Part shown: in pieces, positions 49,017 to 58,018 of the stretch
How positions within the stretch are numbered: position 1 is the first letter of the stretch
Layout of the letters: each line of letters begins with the position of its first letter
From: CAYNWT01 sp964450955
GTDB taxonomy: Bacteria > Planctomycetota > Planctomycetia > Planctomycetales > Planctomycetaceae
Assembly: GCA_964450955.1 (NCBI GenBank)
Contig: CAYVFI010000003.1
Span: 201,635 to 265,634, forward strand
Direction of reading: 5' to 3'
Length of the DNA stretch: 64,000 nt
The notes under the pieces: model-generated
Databases searched by the model: none
What the model was told of the DNA's origin: nothing
Seen by the model: the letters and a program-made list of their open reading frames with translations, nothing else
Program-made: the position numbers and the translations under genes

Positions 49017-50717
49017 ATGTCGAGACTTACAGTCCCTTCCCCTGCGCGGATCGTCACAATGCCGTCAACGTTTCCATCCATGCCGGGCGGCCAACCGGGA
49101 TCCGAGAACAGTCGTCGCGTGGCAGTCGATAGCGCATTGGTTCCGGACAGTTCCTTTGCAGATCTTAACACTGTCATTCGAGATACCTGCAACCGCTTTT
49201 CCAGGACCACGGGCTGGTCCCTTACCTTCCAACGCGCCGAGGGCGACAGCGCTGATGATCTTGCTGAACGCATGCAACAGGACGAACATTGTTACTGGCA
49301 TGCCCGTGTGCTAAGCGGCTTCAGCACGATTGGCCTGATGTCCATTGTCAAAGGTCGAGAGCAGCTTCCGGAAGATCGAGCGAAGATTGCGGAAAGTCCG
49401 TTTCTGAAATCACGATTGCGCAGACTTGTGTTTCCCCTGGCGGATGCGTGCGACGCGGCCGACATTGTGGTGAACCTGCTAAACAAAATCGCGACGCGTT
49501 CGCAGGTGATGCAGCTTTCTGAGAGTCCGACGTCTTTAGCATCTGCGTCACCGGCAAAGTTTGATCGCAACGCGCAGCATCGGCTTGATGTCCTACGATT
49601 CCTTTCCGGGTACGACGCTGTTGCTTTGTTCCTGGCTGAAGGCGAGGGCTTACGGCTGACGGCTGCATCAGGCGTGGCGATGGAAGCTATTCCTGAACCG
49701 ACTCGAACGCTGGGCAGTAACCTGATTGATCATCAGGCAATCTCGCGTTTGGAAGTCGCGGATGTGTTTGAGCAGGAACCGTTGATGCCGGCCGGCTATT
49801 CCCGTGGCCTGTGCGTCCCGCTTGATCGTCGGCAGAAGGGGCTCGGAACCCTTTGGTTCTACTCGCTGGCAGAAGAGACCACCACTCAAAGCATCGAACA
49901 GGCGATCTCACTGGCAGGACGGTTCTCCGGAACGTTTGACGATCTGGCGGTCACGCAGATCACAGAAGACAACAAAGAACTGCGAAGAGAACTGCGTTTG
50001 CTGGCCCAAATCCAAAAGGTCTCTGAATGCACAGAACCGCCGCGCGACCGGTCTTTGGAGTACAGTTTTTTCAGTAAGGGGAAGTCAGAAGTCAACGGTG
50101 ACCTGTGCGAGCACACCTCGCTGGATGAGCATCGGACGTTCTTTGCAATTGGTGATGCGTGTGGCCATGGTTTGCCGGCAGCCGTCATTACGTCCACAGT
50201 TCGCGGGTGTCTTCGGTGTCTCGTGCATGAGGAGACAGCCGAGCCGTCACTTTCCGATTTGCTTCGGTCGATTGGTAACGCGATTACCACAACCACACCA
50301 ACGTACATGTTCATGACCCTGTTGGTGGGCATCGTAGACACGCAGAAAAATACACTGCGGTACGCGAACGCAGGCCATCCTGCTCCGTTGCTTTTGAAAG
50401 CGGACGGAACCACCGAACTGCTGAACGGCAATGGTCTGCTTTTGGGTGTGATGAAAGATTCGGAATACGAAGCGTTCCAAACGACTATCAATGCCGGCGA
50501 CACGCTGGTCGCGTTTTCAGATGGAATTACCGAAGCCCGCAACGAACAGAAAGAACTGTTTCAAAGCACGGGCGTCGTCCGGGCGATTGAAAAAGCCATT
50601 GGCCCCGGAATTACCACCGATGAATTGGTTACCTCTGTCCTGGCAACAGCGAAAGAGCATTCGTCTGATGAACTGCCCGACGATGCAACGTTGCTGGTTC
50701 TTAGACGAAGAGTCTAG
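49017..50717 (+). CDS. RsbU/SpoIIE-type PP2C protein phosphatase with GAF-like sensor
   Basis: A 566-residue cytoplasmic protein. Residues about 190-320 look like a GAF domain (RLDVLRFLSGYDAVALFLAE, GLCVPLDRRQKGLGTLWFYS). Residues about 345-566 are a SpoIIE-type PP2C phosphatase: NGDLCEH in the place of the usual GGDxxD, AIGDACGHGLPAAVITSTVR, LRYANAGHPAPLLL, VAFSDGITEARN and the terminal PDDATLLVLRR. The metal-binding Asp residues of these motifs are retained. Such enzymes dephosphorylate anti-anti-sigma (STAS) proteins in partner-switching control of sigma factors or other outputs. The first 180 residues are of unknown type. No STAS or anti-sigma kinase gene is adjacent, so its partner is elsewhere. 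Confidence 0.87.
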   Translation: MSRLTVPSPARIVTMPSTFPSMPGGQPGSENSRRVAVDSALVPDSSFADLNTVIRDTCNRFSRTTGWSLTFQRAEGDSADDLAERMQQDEHCYWHARVLSGFSTIGLMSIVKGREQLPEDRAKIAESPFLKSRLRRLVFPLADACDAADIVVNLLNKIATRSQVMQLSESPTSLASASPAKFDRNAQHRLDVLRFLSGYDAVALFLAEGEGLRLTAASGVAMEAIPEPTRTLGSNLIDHQAISRLEVADVFEQEPLMPAGYSRGLCVPLDRRQKGLGTLWFYSLAEETTTQSIEQAISLAGRFSGTFDDLAVTQITEDNKELRRELRLLAQIQKVSECTEPPRDRSLEYSFFSKGKSEVNGDLCEHTSLDEHRTFFAIGDACGHGLPAAVITSTVRGCLRCLVHEETAEPSLSDLLRSIGNAITTTTPTYMFMTLLVGIVDTQKNTLRYANAGHPAPLLLKADGTTELLNGNGLLLGVMKDSEYEAFQTTINAGDTLVAFSDGITEARNEQKELFQSTGVVRAIEKAIGPGITTDELVTSVLATAKEHSSDELPDDATLLVLRRRV

Positions 50718-50786
50718 GTGCTGAATTTCAGCTTGCTGATGTCAGCGATCAGACGCTGGGGTGCCTCAGGTCAGGAATCTATGACT

Positions 50787-51185
50787 TTACTGCCCACCGG
50801 CAATGGCCCCGAAAATCGCCAACGACATCACGGCCACAAACAGTCCCAGCAAAGCGACCTCAATCCAGTGGCGTTCTCGCTTCGCAGTTGTGAGTAGTCC
50901 TTCCGACCATGCCGATGCCTGCTCATCACGTTCTGATTGATTTGGCGAGAGGAACACATTGAACTCCTCAGCCGACTCGTCGTCTCGGCAGGTTCCAAAC
51001 AGTTCGTGCCATCCATCTTCTACTGACTTTGCACGCACTTCGAATTGAAACACCTGAATCCAACCGGGGCGTTGGACTGCAGTCAGCTTCAGGTCGCGGA
51101 CAACGGCCGACCGCCCGTAGTATCCGTTGGCAGTCAAGTAGTCGCGGATGTCTTTTTCGGTGACCTTATTCCCAATCAGTGGCAT
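50787..51185 (-). CDS. Small protein with C-terminal membrane helix, unknown function
   Basis: A 132-residue protein with a soluble N-terminal part (TEKDIRDYLTANGYYGRSAV, then WIQVFQFEVRAKSVEDGWHE) and one hydrophobic helix at the very end (VALLGLFVAVMSLAIFGAIAG), so a tail-anchored topology is likely. The frame has normal codon use and is convergent with the phosphatase gene. I recognise no family. Confidence 0.6.
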   Translation of the reverse strand: MPLIGNKVTEKDIRDYLTANGYYGRSAVVRDLKLTAVQRPGWIQVFQFEVRAKSVEDGWHELFGTCRDDESAEEFNVFLSPNQSERDEQASAWSEGLLTTAKRERHWIEVALLGLFVAVMSLAIFGAIAGGQ

Positions 51186-51307
51186 ATTGGCTCCGACTCA
51201 AAACTGAAGACTGGCACCCGGTACGGTTCTATAAACCATCATAGACGAGTCGGTGGAAGTGTCCGCTGCCAGTTGCCCAACCACGGCCCACCGCATAGCC
51301 TGATGAA

Positions 51308-54289
51308 ATGATCGCACACATGCTCAAGGTTCTGCCCTGTCTGTTCGTCGCAGTTGTACCCACGTCTGCGGACGATATTCGGTTCCCACAGGACATTCAG
51401 CCCATACTGGCCCGGAAGTGCTATGCGTGTCATGGGCCGGATGAAGAAACCCGCGAAGCTGATCTGCGTTTGGATTCCCGTGAAGCGGCCGTCAAAGGCG
51501 GCGCGATTGATGTCGATAAACTGTCTGCAAGCGAACTGCTGGCACGCGTGCTCTCAGACGATCCCGATACAAAAATGCCTCCGCCAGACTCGCGCGAAAC
51601 GCTTACGGATGCCGATAAAGAGAACCTCAAACGCTGGGTCATCGCCGGTGCGAAGTACCAACAACACTGGGCGTTCATTCCACCAGCCCGAACACAACCG
51701 CCCTCGATTCCAACGGTTCGCAACCCGATTGACCGATTCGTTCTGGACCGGTTGAAACGCGAACAACTAAAGCCCGCTGTGCCTGCGGATCGGTTTACGC
51801 TGGTGCGAAGGCTGTATTTGGACTTAATTGGCCTGCCACCCACGCTGGAACAAGCCGACGCTTTCGTTAACGATTCCGATCCGCAAGCCTACGAAAAACT
51901 TGTTGACCGGCTTTTGCAGTCAAAACAGTACGGCGAACGCTGGGCCCGTTTGTGGTTGGACCTGGCCAGGTACGCGGACACGAATGGCTACGAAAAAGAT
52001 CGCGAGCGTTCGATCTGGCCGTATCGCGATTGGGTCATCAAAGCCATAAACGCCGACATGCCGTTCGATCAGTTTTCCGTTGAGCAACTGGCCGGTGACA
52101 TGCTTCCCGCAGCCACCGTTGACCAGCGCATCGCGACGGGGTTCCATCGCAACACAATGCTAAACGAAGAGGGCGGTATTGATCCGCTGGAGTACCGGTT
52201 CTATTCAGTGGTCGATCGCGTCGGGACGACGGGAACCGTTTGGATGGGGCTGACCATCGGGTGTGCTCAGTGTCACACGCACAAGTACGATCCTGTTTTG
52301 CACACCGACTTTTACAGCTTCATGGCGCTGATGAACAACGCGGACGAACCGGATTTAATTCTGCCGGATCTGCAGAAAACAAACCGACTACGGACGCAGA
52401 TTGAAGCTTTGGAGGCCGCCTTGCCGGACAGGTTTCCGCCGGACAACGGCGCGGGGACGGAACTCGAACGCCGCCGCCGCGCGTTTGAGAAGGCATGGAA
52501 AAAGTTTCACGATATCGAACACGCGTGGGCGACAAACTGGACGACCCTGCGTCCATCAAAGCTGTGGACCAACCTGCCTCGATTGCGTGTATTGGAGGAC
52601 GATTCGATTCTGTCGACGGGCGACATTACCAAACGCGATGTCTACCGGGTGACTTTGCCGTTAAGTGGCGCAACGGGACCCATCACGGCCCTGCGGCTGG
52701 AGGTTCTTCCCGACGATCGTCTGCCTGCGCGTGGACCGGGTCGAACGTTTTACGAGGGACGCAAGGGTGACTTTTTTCTTAGCGAACTGTCTGCAACTCA
52801 TGACGGAGCGGCGGTTCCGTTTGCTTCAGGGTCGCAAAGCTATGGCAAGCTAAGTATTGGGTCGGGAAAGTTCGATGCTGCGGCGGTATTTGACGGCGAA
52901 GGATCGACCGGCTGGTCAACGGCCGGGCAGCAGGGTGAGCCGCACGAGCTGGTTCTGAAGTTTGACAAACCGATTGCCGCTTCAGGCGAGTTGACGGTTG
53001 AGATGCTGTTTGAACGACACTTTGCTGCCAGCCTTGGTCGGTTCCGGTTCTCCGTTACAAACAAGACGGAATATGTGCGGGCGTCGGCGGCGCCCCCCGA
53101 CGTGCGAGCGATTCTGTTGCAGGAAGAAGCTGATGTGAACCAACAGAAGCTACTTGCCAGCTACTACGCAACCATTGCTCCGGAACTGGCACAAGCCAGA
53201 ACGCGACTGACTGCGCTGAAGCGACAATTGGCGCAGGTGTCGTACACAATGGTTCTTCAGGAGCGCTTGCCAGATAACCCGCGGAAAACGTTTCGGCACC
53301 ACCGTGGCGAATATCTTAGTCCGCGGGAGAAAGTGGACCCGGGCGTGCCGGAAGTTCTGGGAGTAAAACAGCAACCTCGCAATCGCCTGGAGATGGCCAG
53401 GTGGCTGGTCAGTGATGAGAACCCATTGGTCGCGCGGGTGACGGTAAATCGAGCGTGGCGGGCGTTCTTCGGAACCGGCATCGTGAAGACCAGTGGCGAT
53501 TTTGGAACTCAGTCAGATCCGCCGTCGCATCCTGCTTTGTTGGACTGGCTGGCGAATGAGTTTATGCAACAGGGCTGGTCCGTGAAGAAACTGCATCGGC
53601 TCATCGTGACCAGTGCAACGTATCAGCAAAGTTCAAAACTGGTCGGCGAATCTGTGAAACGCGACCCGGAGAACCGGCTGCTCGCGCGGGGGCCGCGGTT
53701 CCGTGTGGATGCAGAAATGGTGCGTGATGTGATGTTGGCCAGCAGCGGGTTACTGTCCTCGAAAATGTATGGACCCGGCGTGTACCCGCCGCAGCCGGCC
53801 AGCGTTACGGCATTGGCCTACGGCGGCATGAAGTGGAACGACTCAAGGGGCGAAGATCGATACCGCCGTTCGCTTTACACGTTCACAAAACGAACCGCCC
53901 CGTTCGCGGCGTTCGCCGTATTTGACGGACCCAGCGGTGAGAACTGCCTGGCGCGACGCAACCGCAGCAACACACCATTGCAAGCGCTGACGCTACTTAA
54001 CGACGAAATGTTTCTCGAAATGGCCCGCGCTGCGGCAAAGACAATCGTCGCTGCAGATGGCCAGGTCGATACAAAAGCGACGCTGCTGTTCCGTCGCTTC
54101 CTGACTCGCGTCCCGACCCGCGTGGAACTCAGCTCACTGGTCGAATTCTACGACGCGCAGATGGTTCGATTAAGCGAGGGCGTACTGAATGCAAAACAGA
54201 TATGCGGCGACAACAACAACTCACTTGCCGCCTGGACACTGGTGGCTCGAGCCGTAATGAACCTGGATGAAGTCATCACGCGAAACTAA
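51308..54289 (+). CDS. PSCyt1-DUF1549-DUF1553 planctomycete secreted protein
   Basis: A 993-residue exported protein of the large planctomycete family with an N-terminal cytochrome-c-like domain. After a signal peptide (1-21), ARKCYACHGPD (CxxCH at 38-42) is a haem c-binding motif within PSCyt1. DUF1549 spans about 130-340 (NPIDRFVLDRLKREQLKPAV, LWLDLARYADTNGYEKDRER, and a second CxxCH in CAQCHTHKYDP). DUF1553 lies at about 690-965 (PRNRLEMARWLVSDENPLVA, AFFGTGIVKTSGDFGTQSDP, RRSLYTFTKRTAPFAAF, RRNRSNTPLQALTLLND). A middle region (about 440-590) is a beta-rich domain resembling those inserted in this family. The role is undetermined, usually linked to polysaccharide breakdown. The DUF1501 gene follows after 78 bases. 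Confidence 0.93.
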   Translation: MIAHMLKVLPCLFVAVVPTSADDIRFPQDIQPILARKCYACHGPDEETREADLRLDSREAAVKGGAIDVDKLSASELLARVLSDDPDTKMPPPDSRETLTDADKENLKRWVIAGAKYQQHWAFIPPARTQPPSIPTVRNPIDRFVLDRLKREQLKPAVPADRFTLVRRLYLDLIGLPPTLEQADAFVNDSDPQAYEKLVDRLLQSKQYGERWARLWLDLARYADTNGYEKDRERSIWPYRDWVIKAINADMPFDQFSVEQLAGDMLPAATVDQRIATGFHRNTMLNEEGGIDPLEYRFYSVVDRVGTTGTVWMGLTIGCAQCHTHKYDPVLHTDFYSFMALMNNADEPDLILPDLQKTNRLRTQIEALEAALPDRFPPDNGAGTELERRRRAFEKAWKKFHDIEHAWATNWTTLRPSKLWTNLPRLRVLEDDSILSTGDITKRDVYRVTLPLSGATGPITALRLEVLPDDRLPARGPGRTFYEGRKGDFFLSELSATHDGAAVPFASGSQSYGKLSIGSGKFDAAAVFDGEGSTGWSTAGQQGEPHELVLKFDKPIAASGELTVEMLFERHFAASLGRFRFSVTNKTEYVRASAAPPDVRAILLQEEADVNQQKLLASYYATIAPELAQARTRLTALKRQLAQVSYTMVLQERLPDNPRKTFRHHRGEYLSPREKVDPGVPEVLGVKQQPRNRLEMARWLVSDENPLVARVTVNRAWRAFFGTGIVKTSGDFGTQSDPPSHPALLDWLANEFMQQGWSVKKLHRLIVTSATYQQSSKLVGESVKRDPENRLLARGPRFRVDAEMVRDVMLASSGLLSSKMYGPGVYPPQPASVTALAYGGMKWNDSRGEDRYRRSLYTFTKRTAPFAAFAVFDGPSGENCLARRNRSNTPLQALTLLNDEMFLEMARAAAKTIVAADGQVDTKATLLFRRFLTRVPTRVELSSLVEFYDAQMVRLSEGVLNAKQICGDNNNSLAAWTLVARAVMNLDEVITRN

Positions 54290-54367
54290 TCGTTTAAACC
54301 GTGGCCCAAGGCCAGGCGTCGCCGAGGCATCTGCCATGGCCGCCAAACTATTCGCAGAGTAACCCGA

Positions 54368-55807
54368 ATGAACCCGATTCAACAACAGACACGACGGCAA
54401 CTGTTTGCGAACTGTGGCGTTGGAGTCGGCAAGATCGCTCTCGCATCCATGCTGGCCAAAAGCCACGCCCAGGCGAACTTGTTCGACACCGATTTTCCCA
54501 GTCCCACTGCGCCTAAAAATCCGCACTTCACTGCAAAAGTGAAGCGAGTGATCTATCTGTTTCAGGCGGGTGCTCCCAGCCAGTTGGAACTGTTCGATCA
54601 CAAGCCGAAGCTGGCTGAATACGAAGGTAAACCGATCCCGGAGTCGATTCGCAAAGGACAGCGCTACGCGTTTATCCAGCCCAACGCTGCAGTTCTGGGG
54701 CCAAGATTCAGGTTTGCAAAGCATGGCCAAAGCGGTGCAGAGATTTCAGAGATGCTGCCGCATCTGTCAACGATTGTGGACGACATTTCAATTGTGAAGT
54801 CTGTTCACACAGACCTGTTTAATCACGCGCCGGCTCAGTTGTTTGTGAACACCGGTAGTGGGATTCCAGGCCGCCCCGCGATGGGTTCGTGGCTAAGCTA
54901 CGGGATAGGCAGCGAAGCCAACGACCTGCCGTCGTTTGTGGTTCTTAAGAGTGCGGGAAACCTAAGTGGCGGAGCGTCGATGTGGAGTTCCGGATTTCTT
55001 CCCGGCGTGCATCAGGGGGTTCCGTTTCGAAGCAGTGGCGATCCTATTCTGCACGTGGCGAACCCAAACGGTATCGACATGAGGGCTCAGCGTGAAGCGC
55101 TGGATCTAATTCGGAAATTGAACGGCAAGCAACTGGAGGCCGTCGGGGACCCGGAAATTGCAACGCGAATCAACGCCTATGAAATGGCTTATCGGATGCA
55201 ATCGCGGGCTCCTGAACTCATGGATCTTTCTGAAGAGACTCCGGAAACAATGGCGATGTACGGAGCCAAACCGGGTGACAATAAAGCGTCGTTTGCGAAC
55301 TGCTGCCTGCTGGCTCGAAGACTGGCGGAACGCGGAGTTCGGTTTATTCAGCTGTACCACGCCGGCTGGGATCATCACAGCAACGTTGAAGGCGGAGTCC
55401 GCGGCCAGGCACGGCAAACCGACCAGGCCAGCGCGGCTTTGGTGAAGGACTTGAAACAACGCGGACTGCTGGAGGACACATTGGTTGTCTGGGGCGGGGA
55501 GTTCGGCCGAACCCCCATGGTCGAAGCCAGCGCCGCGCTGGGGCGCAGCAAGGGGCGTGATCATCATCCGCAGGCGTTTACGATGTGGTTCGCCGGCGGC
55601 GGTATCAAGAAGGGAATTACGGTCGGTCGAACGGACGAACTGGGGTTCAACATTGTTGAAAAACCCGTTCACGTACACGACGTTCAGGCCACAATCCTGC
55701 ATCTGCTGGGGTTGGATCACCAGCGGCTAAGCTTCAAGTTCAGAGGTCTGGACTTCAAGCTTACCGGTGTCGAAGAACACCATCCGGTAAAAGAGATTCT
55801 TGCGTAA
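54368..55807 (+). CDS. DUF1501 protein, exported (Tat-type leader)
   Basis: A 479-residue protein. The leader has TRRQLFANCGVGVGKIALAS with a twin-Arg that suggests Tat export. The body shows the DUF1501 pattern, which has an alkaline-phosphatase/sulfatase-like fold: KVKRVIYLFQAGAPSQLELF, VKSVHTDLFNHAPAQLFVNT, GRPAMGSWLSYGIGSEANDL, WDHHSNVEGGVRGQ, VVWGGEFGRTPM, GRDHHPQAFTMWFAGGGIKK. Asp and His residues in these segments would form the metal site. DUF1501 genes almost always stand next to PSCyt1/DUF1549/DUF1553 genes, as here, so the two act together; the substrate is unknown. Length and motifs are complete. Confidence 0.93.
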   Translation: MNPIQQQTRRQLFANCGVGVGKIALASMLAKSHAQANLFDTDFPSPTAPKNPHFTAKVKRVIYLFQAGAPSQLELFDHKPKLAEYEGKPIPESIRKGQRYAFIQPNAAVLGPRFRFAKHGQSGAEISEMLPHLSTIVDDISIVKSVHTDLFNHAPAQLFVNTGSGIPGRPAMGSWLSYGIGSEANDLPSFVVLKSAGNLSGGASMWSSGFLPGVHQGVPFRSSGDPILHVANPNGIDMRAQREALDLIRKLNGKQLEAVGDPEIATRINAYEMAYRMQSRAPELMDLSEETPETMAMYGAKPGDNKASFANCCLLARRLAERGVRFIQLYHAGWDHHSNVEGGVRGQARQTDQASAALVKDLKQRGLLEDTLVVWGGEFGRTPMVEASAALGRSKGRDHHPQAFTMWFAGGGIKKGITVGRTDELGFNIVEKPVHVHDVQATILHLLGLDHQRLSFKFRGLDFKLTGVEEHHPVKEILA

Positions 55808-55824
55808 CACAGCCTGTCGACTCC

Positions 55825-55895
55825 GGCCACAAGACACGCAAAAAAGCACGAAAAGTAGCGTTCTCTTGTCGTGCCTTCTTGTGTTCTTCGTGGCC
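55825..55895. repeat. 71-bp imperfect palindrome between convergent genes
   Basis: The left arm (55825-55855, starting GGCCACAAGACACGC) and right arm (55865-55895, ending GTGTTCTTCGTGGCC) are 31 bases each and match at roughly three quarters of positions, around a 9-base loop. Runs of A on the left and T on the right could let it stop transcription on both strands. The GGCCACGAAGAACACAAGAAGGCACG-type sequence resembles dispersed repeats seen in many planctomycete genomes, so a REP-like element is also possible. Confidence 0.55.
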
Positions 55896-55931
55896 AACCA
55901 ACCGCACTCCACAAGACGAAACGCTTGTCGC

Positions 55932-56684
55932 TTAATCGCCGACGGTGAACTCAGCCATTGTGTCCAACAGTGCGGAGAACTGGTCACCCACGCTGGTCGT
56001 CAGGTTTAGCGGTTCGTTGGTTGTCGGATCAAGTATCGCCAACTGGGTCGCCGCCAGCAGCATCCGTTTCAGACCGTACGTCTGGAGGAACTGCTTGTTC
56101 CGCCGATGATCACCGTGCGTGGTATCACCGATGATCGGATGCGCCGCGTGCTTGAGATGACGTCGTATCTGATGGCGCCGGCCGGTTTGTGGTTGTAATT
56201 CGACCAGCGAGTACCGACTGGTCGCGTGATCCCGATCCGGAACCGGCAGTTCGTAGCGCGTCAGCGTTTTATAGTCCGTTGCGGCTTCGCGTTCGGTTCC
56301 CTGATTCTTGCAATCGTTCCGCGCGTTGTAAGGATCGCGGAGTGGCATGTCGAACCGGCCGTGGTCGTTGCAGAAGCCGCGGACAAACGCCGTGTACGTT
56401 TTTGTGACCTGCCGTTCGGCAAACTGTTCCGTCAGCGTGCGGGCGACTTCTGATTCAAACGCAAATATCAGCAGCCCGGAGGTGGCTCTATCCAGCCGAT
56501 GCACCGGATAGACAAGCCGCTGCATTTGATCGCGCAGAATTTGCATCGCGAATTCGGTTGCGCGGGAATCCAGTGCCGTGCGGTGAACCAACAGTCCGGC
56601 CGGCTTGTCGATGACAACGAAAACATCATCGTGATGGACGATTTTAAGTGGGCTACCAGTCAACGTCGTGTCATTGTTTGGCAC
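55932..56684 (-). CDS. truC: tRNA pseudouridine synthase TruC-like
   Basis: A 250-residue RluA-family pseudouridine synthase. The catalytic motif is HRLDRATSGLL (62-72, Asp65). It opens like TruC with DKPAGLLVHRTALDS, lacks an S4 domain, and ends with LVELQPQTGRRHQIRRHLKH and AAHPIIGDTTHGDHRRNKQF, closely following the pattern of E. coli TruC, which modifies U65 of some tRNAs. Other RluA members cannot be fully excluded. Its start overlaps the end of the methyltransferase gene by 14 bases, so the two are translationally coupled. Confidence 0.87.
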   Translation of the reverse strand: MPNNDTTLTGSPLKIVHHDDVFVVIDKPAGLLVHRTALDSRATEFAMQILRDQMQRLVYPVHRLDRATSGLLIFAFESEVARTLTEQFAERQVTKTYTAFVRGFCNDHGRFDMPLRDPYNARNDCKNQGTEREAATDYKTLTRYELPVPDRDHATSRYSLVELQPQTGRRHQIRRHLKHAAHPIIGDTTHGDHRRNKQFLQTYGLKRMLLAATQLAILDPTTNEPLNLTTSVGDQFSALLDTMAEFTVGD

Positions 56685-57363
56685 TGGTACGAACCACTGG
56701 CGCGGTGGTCATGGTTCCTGGTGCGGGTGTCTTCGCGATACGGGCTTCAAAGCCGGTGGATGACGACGGAGAGTTAATCATGCTGTGCGGAGCCAATCCG
56801 GCTTCTTCCAGGATGTCCCACATTTCGCCGGGCGTTAGTTTTTCATTTAGCGGATCCATGGCGAGCCCCTTCTTCGCCAATCTTGTTTTCAATGCGACCA
56901 GCGTAGCAGGACTGACATCGCGGCGAGGTTCATGGATGATTGCCACACCGCCTGGCTTCAAGATGCGAAAGATTTCCTGTAACGCCTGAACGGCGTTGTC
57001 CCAGTGATAGACCGTCGACTGAGTCGTCACGTAGTCACAGGATTCATTTTCGTACGGCAAGCTGTGCACATCGTTGTTCTCGATTTTGATTCGATCAGTC
57101 AGACCAGCTTGCTCGACCACGTCGCGAGCGACTTCCAACATGTCGGGGCAATTGTCGGTTCCCATCAGTTGGAAGTCATCGAACCAGGTGTCTTCAGCCA
57201 ATCGAATCAGCAGTTCGCCGGTGCCCGTGCCAATGTCGATCAGCCGTGGTGACGCACCCCGCCGGAGACGGTGTTCCTGACGCAGAGCTCTGATGATGGA
57301 ACCGTCGTAGAACCGCTGTCTGAAGTTGGCGGGCCGGTTTGGTTCTTCCGTTGAGTCGGTCAT
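56671..57363 (-). CDS. SAM-dependent class I methyltransferase
   Basis: A 230-residue protein. The Rossmann motif I is RLIDIGTGTGELL (40-52), followed by LMGTDNCPDMLEVARD (motif II region), ENNDVHSLPYENESCDYVTT and the hydrophobic segment QEIFRILKPGGVAIIHEPR. This is a UbiE/Methyltransf_11-like fold. The frame is open to a GTG at 57414, but ATG 57363 (MTDSTEEPNRP) is preferred because the extension is not typical. It overlaps truC by 14 bases; a tRNA or rRNA substrate is a guess from that context only. Confidence 0.85.
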   Translation of the reverse strand: MTDSTEEPNRPANFRQRFYDGSIIRALRQEHRLRRGASPRLIDIGTGTGELLIRLAEDTWFDDFQLMGTDNCPDMLEVARDVVEQAGLTDRIKIENNDVHSLPYENESCDYVTTQSTVYHWDNAVQALQEIFRILKPGGVAIIHEPRRDVSPATLVALKTRLAKKGLAMDPLNEKLTPGEMWDILEEAGLAPHSMINSPSSSTGFEARIAKTPAPGTMTTAPVVRTSAKQ

Positions 57364-57472
57364 GAGGCGTGATCTCTGGGCGACATTTGGAGTGGCCAGT
57401 ATTCGATCAAGCACCGCACTAAATCAAGCAACCGGGGCATCTGCGTTCAATAAAAGCGAAGTCGGGGCACCA

Positions 57473-57531
57473 GGCACCCATGTCATCTACCAGCGAAACC
57501 GCGGGCGTTCGGTTAAATGCCCGGGGGTGCC
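57473..57531. repeat. Inverted repeat GGCACCC / GGGTGCC, REP-like
   Basis: GGCACCC (57473-57479) and GGGTGCC (57525-57531) are 7-bp arms around a loop that itself contains GGGC/GCCC, followed by GTTTTTG. It lies in the 183-base gap between a small membrane gene and the methyltransferase. It looks like a non-coding repeat element; no gene is visible in the gap. Confidence 0.3.
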
Positions 57532-57546
57532 GTTTTTGCTTTGCAG

Positions 57547-57849
57547 TCAAAGTCCGAGCTTTGGCAAGCACTTTTCACAGTCGGGCGAGTGCGACAGTGC
57601 GGCGAAGCCACGTTCTCTGTTGCCTCGATTGTAGAACCAGTAATCGTGGTTATCAGGAAGTCGAATCAGCCTAAATTCACCCTCCAATTTCCCGATATCG
57701 TTAACCGAATGGACCGGGATTTCGTCGATACCGATGTGCGCGACAGGGGCTGGTGGAATCTCTTCACGACTCTTATGCAGCACAGCGAACCCGATGAGCC
57801 CCAGACTCAGGCCGAAAGCCAGAGTCAACCAAACCTGTGTCCTGGTCAT
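57547..57849 (-). CDS. Small membrane-anchored protein of unknown function
   Basis: A 100-residue protein whose ATG follows GGGGAGACG at a good distance, which supports a real gene. One N-terminal membrane helix (about 6-24, VWLTLAFGLSLGLIGFAVL) precedes a short soluble domain with two adjacent Asp/Tyr-rich strands (LPDNHDYWFYNRGNRERG) and a C-terminal CEKC pair. I recognise no family. It may be in one transcript with the methyltransferase and truC, but the 183-base gap argues for independence. Confidence 0.6.
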   Translation of the reverse strand: MTRTQVWLTLAFGLSLGLIGFAVLHKSREEIPPAPVAHIGIDEIPVHSVNDIGKLEGEFRLIRLPDNHDYWFYNRGNRERGFAALSHSPDCEKCLPKLGL

Positions 57850-58018
57850 CGTTCGTCTCCCCGTTTGGTGCTTTCCGCGCGGTGTGTTGTTGCGTGGGTG
57901 GATTTACTGCTGAGCCTGGCTGAGAACGGTTGGAAGCTGTATCGGTTCACAGCATTCCGTGGGAAACTTGTGTTCGCCCATATTCACTCCGGTCGACTGT
58001 GTTCGTTAACATCCGGCT

